Part shown: positions 27,290 through 34,831 of the stretch, piece by piece
How the letters are laid out: every line of letters begins with the position of its first letter
Numbering within the stretch: position 1 is the first letter of the stretch
From: Candidatus Roseilinea mizusawaensis
Lineage (GTDB): Bacteria > Chloroflexota > Anaerolineae > J036 > Brachytrichaceae
Length of the DNA: 50,259 bases
Direction: 5' to 3'
Assembly: GCA_016841965.1 (NCBI GenBank)
Contig: JAEANN010000031.1
Coordinates: 1 to 50,259, forward strand
Notes under the pieces: generated by a model
Told to the model about the DNA's origin: nothing
The model's input: the letters and a program-made list of their open reading frames with translations, nothing else
Databases searched by the model: none
Translations under genes and position numbers: made by a program

Positions 27290-28099
27290 ATGTCGAAAAT
27301 TCTCAAACGCATTATCGCGGCGCTGATCGTCGCTATCCTCATTGCCGGAGCGGGATTCGTCGGGTGGACTCAACTCAACCGATATCCGGCCACGGCTGAA
27401 GCAACGCGCGCCGTCACACCGGCCAATCACTCGGCGCAAGGCTGGCTGGTGTTCGATCCGCCCTCCCCCACCCGCGCCGGTTTTATTTTCTACCCCGGCG
27501 GTCTGGTTGATCCGGTTGCCTATGCGCCGGCCGCGCGGGCGCTGGCTGAACGCGGCATCAAAACCGTCATTGTGCCGATGCCGCTCGATCTGGCTATTCT
27601 GAATCCCAACCGCGCAGATGAGGTGATCGCAGCCTACCCGGAGATCGAGACATGGGCCATCGGCGGTCACTCGTTGGGCGGAGCCATGGCTGCCCTGTAC
27701 CTGGCCAATCACCCCGAACTGACCGAGCGCGTGCGCGGATTAGTGTTGTGGGGCAGCCGCGCGCCCGACAGCGTTGATCTGTCCGCCCTATCGATCAAAG
27801 CGGTGAGCATCTACGGGACACGCGATGGCATTGCACCGCCCAACCTGACCAACGCCGACCGGCTGAAAGGGTTACCGTCTGGCGCGCAACTGGTAGCCAT
27901 CGAAGGCGGCAATCATTCCGGCTTTGGGGCTTATGGATTCCAGAACGGTGACCTGCCGGCCACAATTGCGCCCCAAAACCAACAGCAGGCAGTGGTGCAA
28001 GCAACTGCCAACATGCTGCTGCAACTGGCCGCTGAACGCAGCCCAGGCCAGGCGGACAGCAATCGCACAGCCGATCAAACTGCACGCGCAGAAGATTGA
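27290..28099 (+). CDS. Membrane-anchored alpha/beta hydrolase
   Basis: A 269-residue hydrolase with an N-terminal signal anchor (about 6-28, IIAALIVAILIAGAGFVGW), so the catalytic domain faces outward. The triad can be placed: nucleophile in GGHSLGGAMA, acid in IYGTRDGI and histidine in GGNHSGFG. Substrate is unknown; esterase or lipase-like activity is likely from the fold. The start is chosen because it places the signal anchor at the N-terminus; a GTG at 27245 is possible. The last 25 bases overlap the end of the convergent DUF169 gene. Confidence 0.87.
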   Translation: MSKILKRIIAALIVAILIAGAGFVGWTQLNRYPATAEATRAVTPANHSAQGWLVFDPPSPTRAGFIFYPGGLVDPVAYAPAARALAERGIKTVIVPMPLDLAILNPNRADEVIAAYPEIETWAIGGHSLGGAMAALYLANHPELTERVRGLVLWGSRAPDSVDLSALSIKAVSIYGTRDGIAPPNLTNADRLKGLPSGAQLVAIEGGNHSGFGAYGFQNGDLPATIAPQNQQQAVVQATANMLLQLAAERSPGQADSNRTADQTARAED

Positions 28100-28860
28100 T
28101 CTTGGCTCTTGCGAGCGTAGCTGGGCATAAGCAGGTGATGCACTGCGTCGGGCTTGAACCAAAAGTTGTCGAACATCTCAATCACATAGGGGATGTGCGC
28201 CGCCGGCAGCGCCACGAACATCTCGCCGGCATCCAGCGCGTTAAAGCGCCGCCCCCCACCCTCGCCTAGCGCAAACACGGTGTTTTGTGTCAGCCAGGGC
28301 GCGGCAAAGATGGATGAGCACGACGACGGCCCCAACTCGCCGTGTGGCGGTGTGCCTTCACGCACGGCTGCCGCGCCGGCCAGTTGCATGGCGTGCAGCG
28401 CGTCGGTGATGGCAATTAACACATCCATCGGCGCGTCATCGGGCAAATCTTTGAGCGGCGCAGCCGCAATCGCTTGAATCGTCCCGGCCGGCAGCGTGAA
28501 GCTGTTCTGCTTGTTGCGTCGGGCGGCCTCGGGCGTGAAGAAGCCCTGCTCCAACGCCAGGTACTCGCCGTCGCAGATCAACGGGCCGGCCTGTTCAGGC
28601 GTGATCAGGCCCAGATGATATTGCCCGACAAAGCAATCGTGATGGGCGGCATCGACATAGACTTTCTGGCCCTGCTCGGCAAGATGCACAATCGCGCACA
28701 CCGGCACATTTGCCGCGATATAGCGGGCCGGCGGCGCGCCATCGCAATAGGTGATAGCCACCGGTTCGCGCTTCAAGCGCATCTTGTTTTTCAGAATGTC
28801 GTACAGCCGCGCGCGATCAACCGGCTTATGCTGCGCGGCGCGCCAGGTTTGCAAATCCAT
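28075..28860 (-). CDS. DUF169 family protein at the end of the photosynthesis cluster
   Basis: A 261-residue cytoplasmic protein of the DUF169 family. Conserved-looking features include PVAITYCDGAPP near the N-terminus, FVGQYHLGL, and a cysteine-containing GPSSCSSIFAAPWLTQN. The family's function is not established. AGGAGGT lies just before the ATG at 28860, so a longer frame reading upstream to 29235 is rejected. It lies 68 nt downstream of the methyltransferase-like gene, on the same strand as all bch genes, so it may belong to the same transcript. A role in tetrapyrrole or redox cofactor handling is only guilt by association. Confidence 0.85.
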   Translation of the reverse strand: MDLQTWRAAQHKPVDRARLYDILKNKMRLKREPVAITYCDGAPPARYIAANVPVCAIVHLAEQGQKVYVDAAHHDCFVGQYHLGLITPEQAGPLICDGEYLALEQGFFTPEAARRNKQNSFTLPAGTIQAIAAAPLKDLPDDAPMDVLIAITDALHAMQLAGAAAVREGTPPHGELGPSSCSSIFAAPWLTQNTVFALGEGGGRRFNALDAGEMFVALPAAHIPYVIEMFDNFWFKPDAVHHLLMPSYARKSQDQSSARAV

Positions 28861-28928
28861 CGTTGACCTCCTGAGTGCGCTCCCGAAAACTTGGCAAGCA
28901 TAGTTCGGCGCCAGATTGTCCTGGGCCA

Positions 28929-29534
28929 CTAAAACAAAAACGGGACAAAACGTTTGGTGCGCGCCATATAGCTGCGATAGGTGTCGCCCATCTCCTGCGC
29001 CAGCAACGCTTCTTCGCGCGGGATGCGAATGGCATAGGCAACACCCAGCACCAATGCCGGCAGCAGCGCGCCCAACCAACTCGACAGTGCCAGGCCGATG
29101 CCAATCGCGGTGAGCGTGCCGCCGACATAGCCGGGATGACGAATCCAACGATAGGGACCGGTGTCCACCACGCGATGCCCCGGCTGCACCGCGGCCTCGC
29201 CGATGTACAGATGCCGCATCTGCAATTGCGCCCACGTGCGCAACAGCCGGCCACCGCCCATCATCAACAGGCCCAGCGCCACCAGCACACCGCGCATATC
29301 GCCGCGAATGACACCCAGTTGCAGGAAACCACAGATCAGGGGGGCCAACAGACTGATCGGGATGGCCACTGCCAGCGGCAGAAAAGTGCGCGTCGATTCA
29401 CGCTTGGCGCCGTGCGGGGCACGAATCTTAAAACGGGTTTCGATCAGCATGAAGCCGATCAGGATGATGGAAAACAGCGCCGCCGTTAGCGGGGTGTCGA
29501 AGACGCCGTTCTCGCCGATGAAGTACTGGTACAT
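28929..29534 (-). CDS. Isoprenylcysteine methyltransferase-like membrane protein
   Basis: A 201-residue integral membrane protein with about five hydrophobic segments. The C-terminal half contains the ICMT/PEMT-type signature VDTGPYRWIRHPGYVGG (about 126-142) and a terminal E-x-x-L...Y-x-x-Y pattern (REEALLAQEMGDTYRSYM). These enzymes use S-adenosylmethionine at the membrane face to methylate lipid-like substrates. In bacteria the targets are mostly unknown. It follows bchZ by 60 nt, so a substrate linked to pigment or isoprenoid metabolism is conceivable but unproven. No clear Shine-Dalgarno. Confidence 0.85.
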   Translation of the reverse strand: MYQYFIGENGVFDTPLTAALFSIILIGFMLIETRFKIRAPHGAKRESTRTFLPLAVAIPISLLAPLICGFLQLGVIRGDMRGVLVALGLLMMGGGRLLRTWAQLQMRHLYIGEAAVQPGHRVVDTGPYRWIRHPGYVGGTLTAIGIGLALSSWLGALLPALVLGVAYAIRIPREEALLAQEMGDTYRSYMARTKRFVPFLF

Positions 29535-29594
29535 AGAGGTGGTTGAGGTTTTAAGGTTCTTAAGACGCCTGATGTCAGGGGCAAGGCGCCGGAC

Positions 29595-31106
29595 TCAGCC
29601 GGCCGGGCGTTGCAAAGCGCGCTCGACGACTTCGGGCGTCACTTCGGCGATCTGGTTACGCAAGGCATAGCCTTCAACTTGCGCGCGCAGGTCACGGCTG
29701 GCACTGATGCGGCTGAGCCAGGGAATGCTTTCGAGGTGCGCGTCAAGTTGGGCGCGGGCGGCGTCTGTCCAGGCAATGCGCCCGGCCGGCGGGGCAACCG
29801 GTGCGCCGGGCGGGCCGGCCGGCGTTGTGGGCTTCACGGCATCGAGCGGCAGGAAGTTGAAGACCGACTCATAGAAACGGTTGACCATCTCCTGCACGAG
29901 GTACACCGCGCCGGCGTAGCCCATGAAGGGCGTGCCCAGCGCGCGGCGCACAATCGGGCCGGGGAAGCTGGCCGGGATAAAGTGCGTGGCGCGCGCGCCG
30001 GCTTCGGCCAGGTATATCTTCTCATTGATGCTGCCAAACACAAAGCCGGGTTGCCGTTTGTGCAGAAAATCGCGCACGGCCAGGTTGTCCATCTCGCCGG
30101 CTTGGATCGGGCGCCCGGTGACAAAGACAGGACGCATGCCCAGTTCGTCGCCCAGGAACTTCACCAATCCCTCGGCATAGGTGCGCCCGGCTACTACGGC
30201 AAACTCGGTGGTGGGGAACCAGTCTCCTTGCGGCCCGCGCCACAAGTCCCACAACGGTTGCAACGTGTCGCGCTTTTCTTGTTCGATGAAGGCTTCGGCC
30301 TGGGCTTCGGTTCCCAGCAGCCGGCCCAACTCGCGCACAAAGTCAGTCGTCTGGCGAATGCCGATGGGAGCAAAGAGATATGGCCGGCCCAGAGCCTGCG
30401 CCAGACCTTCGCCAAACTCGCGGTACATGACGATATTCACGGCAGCATCGGACAGGCGCGGCGTATCGGTCAGGCGGGCCTGAAAGGGATACACGAGCTG
30501 AACGCGCCCGCCGGCCCCGGCGATCAGACGCTTCAGCTCATGCAGATCAGCCGGCGCATTGAAGCACCCGTAAGTCGGGCCGATGATGTTGACCGTTTGG
30601 GATTGCGGCGAGACGCTGCCAGCCTGCGGCGCGCCGAAATGTTGCCACAACCACAATAACACGCGGTCGCGGCCGGCCCATTCATCTTCTTCGAGCGAGC
30701 GGCTCCAGTAAAACGGCGCGGGCGTGTCCAGTTTGCCCAGCCAGTCGGTGTGATCAGACGAAATCATCTCGCTCTCGGCTGTGCTGACCACAATGACCTG
30801 CCGATCAGGATGCCGGGCGCGCACGGCCGCCACCGCGCGGCGCACAGCGCCGGCGGTGCCCAACATGGTCACCTCTTGCTCGCGCATCACCGAGGGTGTC
30901 AGGTTGTCGATATGCGGGATGGCGTCGGTGTAATCGGGCACTGCCGTGCCGACCAGGTTGAAACAGCCGATCGGCGCGTCACAGATGACGTGCACATCGG
31001 GCAGGCAACACATCGTCCACACCGCGGCCCAGTAGCCGCTGGTGGTGTCGAGATCGCGGATCAACTCGATTTTGGATTTGGGATTTTGGATTTGGGATTG
31101 GCTCAT
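29595..31106 (-). CDS. bchZ: Chlorophyllide a reductase subunit Z
   Basis: A 503-residue nitrogenase-like catalytic subunit. With BchX and BchY it reduces ring B of chlorophyllide (C7=C8) to give the bacteriochlorin ring. TSGYWAAVW and CDAPIGCFNLVG, with a cluster-ligand cysteine, identify BchZ rather than BchB, which has a different N-terminus. The first about 13 residues after Met (SQSQIQNPKSKIE) are encoded by heptanucleotide repeats and are not part of the usual protein. A Pro/Gly-rich linker near 435-450 precedes a C-terminal helical domain. It follows bchY by 44 nt. Confidence 0.95.
   Translation of the reverse strand: MSQSQIQNPKSKIELIRDLDTTSGYWAAVWTMCCLPDVHVICDAPIGCFNLVGTAVPDYTDAIPHIDNLTPSVMREQEVTMLGTAGAVRRAVAAVRARHPDRQVIVVSTAESEMISSDHTDWLGKLDTPAPFYWSRSLEEDEWAGRDRVLLWLWQHFGAPQAGSVSPQSQTVNIIGPTYGCFNAPADLHELKRLIAGAGGRVQLVYPFQARLTDTPRLSDAAVNIVMYREFGEGLAQALGRPYLFAPIGIRQTTDFVRELGRLLGTEAQAEAFIEQEKRDTLQPLWDLWRGPQGDWFPTTEFAVVAGRTYAEGLVKFLGDELGMRPVFVTGRPIQAGEMDNLAVRDFLHKRQPGFVFGSINEKIYLAEAGARATHFIPASFPGPIVRRALGTPFMGYAGAVYLVQEMVNRFYESVFNFLPLDAVKPTTPAGPPGAPVAPPAGRIAWTDAARAQLDAHLESIPWLSRISASRDLRAQVEGYALRNQIAEVTPEVVERALQRPAG
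31070..31097. repeat. Heptanucleotide repeat in the 5' end of bchZ
   Basis: Four units ttttgga, tttggga, ttttgga, tttggga in strict 7-base register within the first 13 codons of bchZ. On the minus strand they encode the peptide QIQNPKSKI. This type of repeat-derived peptide is known from cyanobacterial and Chloroflexota genomes. Confidence 0.9.
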
Positions 31107-31150
31107 GAGCTGCTTTCTTTAGAAGAGATGAGATAGAGCGGCAGCGCGAA

Positions 31151-32527
31151 TCAGTCCATGGTGTTGATCGCGGCGGCAGGGATGACGGGGGCACGCTCGC
31201 CGGCGAAGAACTCGCGCATCCACTCATAGCGCGGGGCGCGCGACAGGGCGTCGCGGATCAGGCCGATTGTGCCGGCCAGGCCGGCGCTGAGGAACAACGG
31301 GCGCACGCTGAGCATGTTGGTGTAATACAGGCCGGGGATGCCGCGTTCTTTGGCCGCCGCCGACAAAGGCGTTGTGCCCAGCACCAAATCAGGGTGATAG
31401 CGGTCGAGCGCGGCAATATCCTGTTCCAGCGTCTTGCGATACACCACTTCAACCGTGCCGTGCGCTTTGAGCCAGGCTTCATCGGCGGCGGTGTAGAGCG
31501 ATTTTTCGATGGACGTGCTGATGTAGGGCACTTGTGCGCCGGCTTCGACCAGCAGCCGCGCATAGCCCAACTCATTGCCCTCGTATCCACAGACATGAAT
31601 GCGTCCGCTGAGGGGATTGGCGGCGATGATGGCGCGGCATTTGTCGCGCTCTTCAGCAGCAACCGCTTCAACCTGATCGGGGTCGAGTTTGAGAGCATTG
31701 CCAATCCCTTTCAACCAGCCGTAGCTGCCTTCTGCGCCGATAGGCGCGCCGCTGACAATGGGCACGCCGGCGGCGCGCAGGGTTGCCACGCTCTGCGTGT
31801 AGAAGGGGTGCAAGGCGGCAATCGCACCTACTTTGCCGGCCATCTTGTAATCGTCCAGGCTGCGCGAGGGCAGATTGGCCGCCAGCGCAGCGCCCATCTT
31901 CTTCAGTGCTGCGTCCACGGTGATGGGGTCGGCGGGAAAGACCTCGCCCAACATGATGACCTTGCGGCTGAGGTCTGCGGCCTGCGCATCGGGCTGATCG
32001 TAGGTCAGGGGTTGTTCGACACCTTGTGCATCGGTAGGGCGGGCCGGCGTGGTGAACTTTTTGAGCAGCGCGGTGATGGCGACATCTTTGGCTTCGGGGT
32101 GAGAATGAATGGCGTAGGCCGGCACACGCACCAGCACAACATCGGCGCCGTTGATCTGCGCCGGCAACATTTCTTCGGTCAGGCCGGCAGTCTCGGCCAC
32201 GCACAATGAGAGGGCCGCCACCAATTTCGTGCCGGGGACGCGGGCGGCCTCTTCACAGGCAGCGCGGGCAGCTTCGGCTACGTTGCCGGCCATCAACTCT
32301 TGTGTGCCCAGCGCCGGGGCGGCGATGGATTTGCGTGCGGCATAGAAATGCGTCACAAAGGTCAGGCCATACAAGCAACCGGTGTCGGTGACCATCGCCG
32401 TTTGCACGCCGTCGATGCGCGTCAGCACGCGCAGGCTGCCAAAGGCCGGGCACATCGTTTGCGGCGTCAAGGCCTGGTCGGGCGAGACAGAGACTTGATG
32501 GGGAGCATGATTGGGTTGGGTGTCCAT
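31151..32527 (-). CDS. bchY: Chlorophyllide a reductase subunit Y
   Basis: A 458-residue catalytic-subunit partner of BchZ. The motif MCPAFGSLR (Cys26), TGCLYGLTFVTHFYAARK and HVCGYEGNELGY mark it as BchY and supply candidate ligands of the iron-sulfur cluster shared with BchZ. It lies between bchX and bchZ, the standard XYZ order. No Shine-Dalgarno precedes the ATG; heptanucleotide repeats begin 9 nt upstream and may have displaced it. Confidence 0.95.
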   Translation of the reverse strand: MDTQPNHAPHQVSVSPDQALTPQTMCPAFGSLRVLTRIDGVQTAMVTDTGCLYGLTFVTHFYAARKSIAAPALGTQELMAGNVAEAARAACEEAARVPGTKLVAALSLCVAETAGLTEEMLPAQINGADVVLVRVPAYAIHSHPEAKDVAITALLKKFTTPARPTDAQGVEQPLTYDQPDAQAADLSRKVIMLGEVFPADPITVDAALKKMGAALAANLPSRSLDDYKMAGKVGAIAALHPFYTQSVATLRAAGVPIVSGAPIGAEGSYGWLKGIGNALKLDPDQVEAVAAEERDKCRAIIAANPLSGRIHVCGYEGNELGYARLLVEAGAQVPYISTSIEKSLYTAADEAWLKAHGTVEVVYRKTLEQDIAALDRYHPDLVLGTTPLSAAAKERGIPGLYYTNMLSVRPLFLSAGLAGTIGLIRDALSRAPRYEWMREFFAGERAPVIPAAAINTMD

Positions 32528-32535
32528 TGCGAATA

Positions 32536-32570
32536 GTCGGTAGTCAGTGGTCAGCAGTCAGATGACAGAG
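32536..32570. repeat. Heptanucleotide repeat between bchX and bchY
   Basis: Five units gtcggta, gtcagtg, gtcagca, gtcagat, gacagag in 7-base register. They fill most of the 57-nt gap between bchX and bchY, where the ribosome binding site of bchY would be. Confidence 0.75.
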
Positions 32571-32584
32571 GCATTACGTCTCAT

Positions 32585-33754
32585 TCACTCGTAAAACGGG
32601 GCGGCGGTGTGGCGCAGGTCGGCCAGGCGGAACTTTTCGCCGCTGTGACTGAGGGCAGACAGGATGGCAATCTTGGCGTCGATCTCTTCGCGCGGATTGC
32701 CAAAGATCGCCTCCCAGCCCTGCTCGCTGGTGACAACAACGCCGCGCTCCGGCTCTTCGATCAGGCGCGTGACGGTCAGGCCCATGTCGGCCATGATGCG
32801 CCGCACGATCAGACGGGCATCGTCGCTATAGTCGGGGCTGTTGAGATCAACGCTCTGCGCCGGGCCGGCGACGCGGCCGGTCAAGTCTTCGAGCGTGGCC
32901 GACTGCGGCAAATCGGGCGGCTCGGCTGCGCCAAACACCTCCAGGAACTCGGCGTACTCCAGTGGATTCAACTGATCCGGCGTGGTGTAGTCGCGGTAAT
33001 GAATCTTGTTGACAAACTGGTCGAACAGGGCGTCCATCTCTGGCAGCTCGAAGAGCAGCTTGCAGCGGTCGCTGAGGGCGCGCGCCGCCGGGTTGTAAGG
33101 TACCTTGAGCAGAATTGGCAGGCCAACTTGTTCGGCAAATCGCTCGGCCACGCCGCTGCCGTCGTCGCGGTTCAGCACCATGCCGATCACGCGCGACTTG
33201 CCGCCCATGCCGGCAAAGTAGTTGACGGCGCGCACGATATTGTTAGCGGCATACAGACTCATGCGATCGTGCGAGGCGACAATGATGATCTCTTCGGCCA
33301 TGCTCTTGGCGATGGGTGTGGCAAAGCCGCCGCACACGACATCCCCAAGAAAATCCATGACGATGTAATCGAGCGCCCAGCCGGCCATGCCGCGCTCTTC
33401 GAGCAAGCCAAAGCCGAACGAAATACCGCGACCGCCACAGCCGCGCCCCACTTCCGGCCCGCCCAGCTCTGCGCCAAACACCACATGCCCTTTGCCGGTC
33501 AGGTCGGTGCGATAGATCAAATGGCCGACATCCAACTCTTTCTCGCGGCCGGCTTCCTTCATCAGCCGCCACTGATCACCGATGGTTGGCAAGCTGCGCC
33601 CGTCGAACAGCGCATTGCACGAGTCATGCTTGGGATCGCAGCCCAGTTGCAAAACACGCAGTCCCTTTAGCGCCATCTTACCGGTCAAGTTAGCGGTGAA
33701 GAAACTTTTGCCAATACCACCTTTGCCGTAAATAGCGATCATGCGCGGGGTCAT
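32585..33754 (-). CDS. bchX: Chlorophyllide a reductase iron protein subunit X
   Basis: A 389-residue NifH-like ATPase that passes electrons to BchY-BchZ. It has the P-loop YGKGGIGKS (9-17), CDPKHDSCNALF, and the [4Fe-4S] ligand segments EVGRGCGGRG and GDVVCGGFA. The EVGRGCGGRG form is typical of BchX rather than BchL. Compared with purple-bacterial BchX, the C-terminus is extended by about 50 residues with no recognised domain. GGAGG lies just before the ATG, with heptanucleotide repeats immediately upstream of it. Confidence 0.96.
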   Translation of the reverse strand: MTPRMIAIYGKGGIGKSFFTANLTGKMALKGLRVLQLGCDPKHDSCNALFDGRSLPTIGDQWRLMKEAGREKELDVGHLIYRTDLTGKGHVVFGAELGGPEVGRGCGGRGISFGFGLLEERGMAGWALDYIVMDFLGDVVCGGFATPIAKSMAEEIIIVASHDRMSLYAANNIVRAVNYFAGMGGKSRVIGMVLNRDDGSGVAERFAEQVGLPILLKVPYNPAARALSDRCKLLFELPEMDALFDQFVNKIHYRDYTTPDQLNPLEYAEFLEVFGAAEPPDLPQSATLEDLTGRVAGPAQSVDLNSPDYSDDARLIVRRIMADMGLTVTRLIEEPERGVVVTSEQGWEAIFGNPREEIDAKIAILSALSHSGEKFRLADLRHTAAPFYE

Positions 33755-33766
33755 CGTGGCATCCTC

Positions 33767-33801
33767 CAGATTACAGATTACAGATTACAGATTACAGATC
33801 A
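33767..33801. repeat. Heptanucleotide repeat upstream of bchX (cagatta)
   Basis: Four exact units of cagatta and one cagatca directly next to the Shine-Dalgarno of bchX. Together with the units at 33831-33858 they occupy most of the bchC-bchX gap. Confidence 0.92.
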
Positions 33802-33830
33802 CAGAAACAGATTGCGGATTCCCAAATACG

Positions 33831-33858
33831 CAACACTCAACACGCAATGCTCAGTGCG
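33831..33858. repeat. Second heptanucleotide repeat in the bchC-bchX gap
   Basis: Four degenerate units caacact, caacacg, caatgct, cagtgcg in 7-base register, with different words from the neighbouring cagatta array. Confidence 0.6.
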
Positions 33859-33871
33859 CAAGATGCATCTC

Positions 33872-34831
33872 TTACCAGGCCATCACCAGTTTGACGCAAG
33901 CGGGGTCGTTGAAAGCAATATCGAAAGCGTGAGGCGCTTGATCGACGCCGAGGCGATGGGTGATGAGTGAATCGACCTCAAGCGCGCCGGCGGCGATCAG
34001 ATCACGCGCGCGGGCCAGGTCGCCGGCTGCCCATTCCTTGCTGGCTACCAGGGTCAGCTCGCGCAGGAAGACGGGCATATAGGGCAGGTGAACGGCATCG
34101 TAATAGCCCAGCAACACCACGCGCCCGCCTTTCTGGATCGACATGAGAAACGGGGTGATGGCCTCCATTTTGCCGGTGGCGTCGATCAACACATCGAACG
34201 GCGCGGGCGGCGCAGCAGGTGAAACATCGCCGATTAGCCACATGTCGTCGGCCAGCGACAGGGCTAGCCGGCTTTGGATTTTGTCGGTGACGGTGACATG
34301 TGCGCCGCGCGCTTTGGCGATGCGCGCGGCCAGTTGTCCCACCACACCCTGCCCCAGCACCAGCACGCGCGGCGCGCCGGCTTGAAGGCCGGCCTGCTCC
34401 ACGCCGTGCAGCGCGGTGGCTGCCAGCGCCAGCATCACACCCTGCGCATCGCTCAACGCGCTGATATCCGTCAGGTGCGATTGCGGGGCGACGATGTGCG
34501 CGCTCTGGCCGCCGAACGCCGGGTTGACGCCGATGAAGCCGTAGTTGCCGCCGACATAGACGCGCTTGCCGATCCAACTGCGCGCAGCCGGCCCGGCGTC
34601 GATGACTTCGCCCACCGTCTCGTAGCCGGGCACAACCGGGAACTGCAACATGGGATGCGGCATGACGCCGCGAAACAACATGCGTTCGGTGCCGGCGCTG
34701 ATGGAGGTGAGATGCGTGCGCACCAGCACGTCGTCATCACCCAGCGGCTTCAACTCGACTTCGCGCAGCTCAACCGTCTGCGCGGCGGGAAAGACAATGG
34801 CTTTGGTCTTCATGGGATTGCGGTCACTCAT
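33872..34831 (-). CDS. bchC: 3-hydroxyethyl bacteriochlorophyllide a dehydrogenase
   Basis: A 319-residue medium-chain-dehydrogenase-like enzyme. It oxidises the C3 hydroxyethyl group (made by BchF) to acetyl, completing the bacteriochlorophyllide a side chain. The Rossmann motif is VLVLGQGVVGQLAARIAKA (about 152-170), and ISAGTERMLFRG and VVPGYETVGEV are typical. The ATG at 34831 forms an ATGA overlap with the bchH stop; a second ATG at 34813 (MKTKAIVF) is possible. The bchC-bchX-bchY-bchZ order equals that of purple bacteria. Confidence 0.94.
   Translation of the reverse strand: MSDRNPMKTKAIVFPAAQTVELREVELKPLGDDDVLVRTHLTSISAGTERMLFRGVMPHPMLQFPVVPGYETVGEVIDAGPAARSWIGKRVYVGGNYGFIGVNPAFGGQSAHIVAPQSHLTDISALSDAQGVMLALAATALHGVEQAGLQAGAPRVLVLGQGVVGQLAARIAKARGAHVTVTDKIQSRLALSLADDMWLIGDVSPAAPPAPFDVLIDATGKMEAITPFLMSIQKGGRVVLLGYYDAVHLPYMPVFLRELTLVASKEWAAGDLARARDLIAAGALEVDSLITHRLGVDQAPHAFDIAFNDPACVKLVMAW

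Noticed and set aside
28861-29235. N-terminal extension of the DUF169 protein
   Set aside because: A strong Shine-Dalgarno marks the ATG at 28860, and the extension overlaps the methyltransferase-like gene.
29610-30659. 349-residue plus-strand frame
   Set aside because: Antisense to bchZ with no start signal.
32609-33670. 353-residue plus-strand frame
   Set aside because: Antisense to bchX with no start signal.
29595-33754. Reading the three nitrogenase-like genes as bchL-bchN-bchB
   Set aside because: The iron protein has the EVGRGCGGRG segment of BchX, and the other two begin with MCPAFGSLR and SGYWAAVW, typical of BchY and BchZ. The adjacent bchC also fits bchCXYZ.
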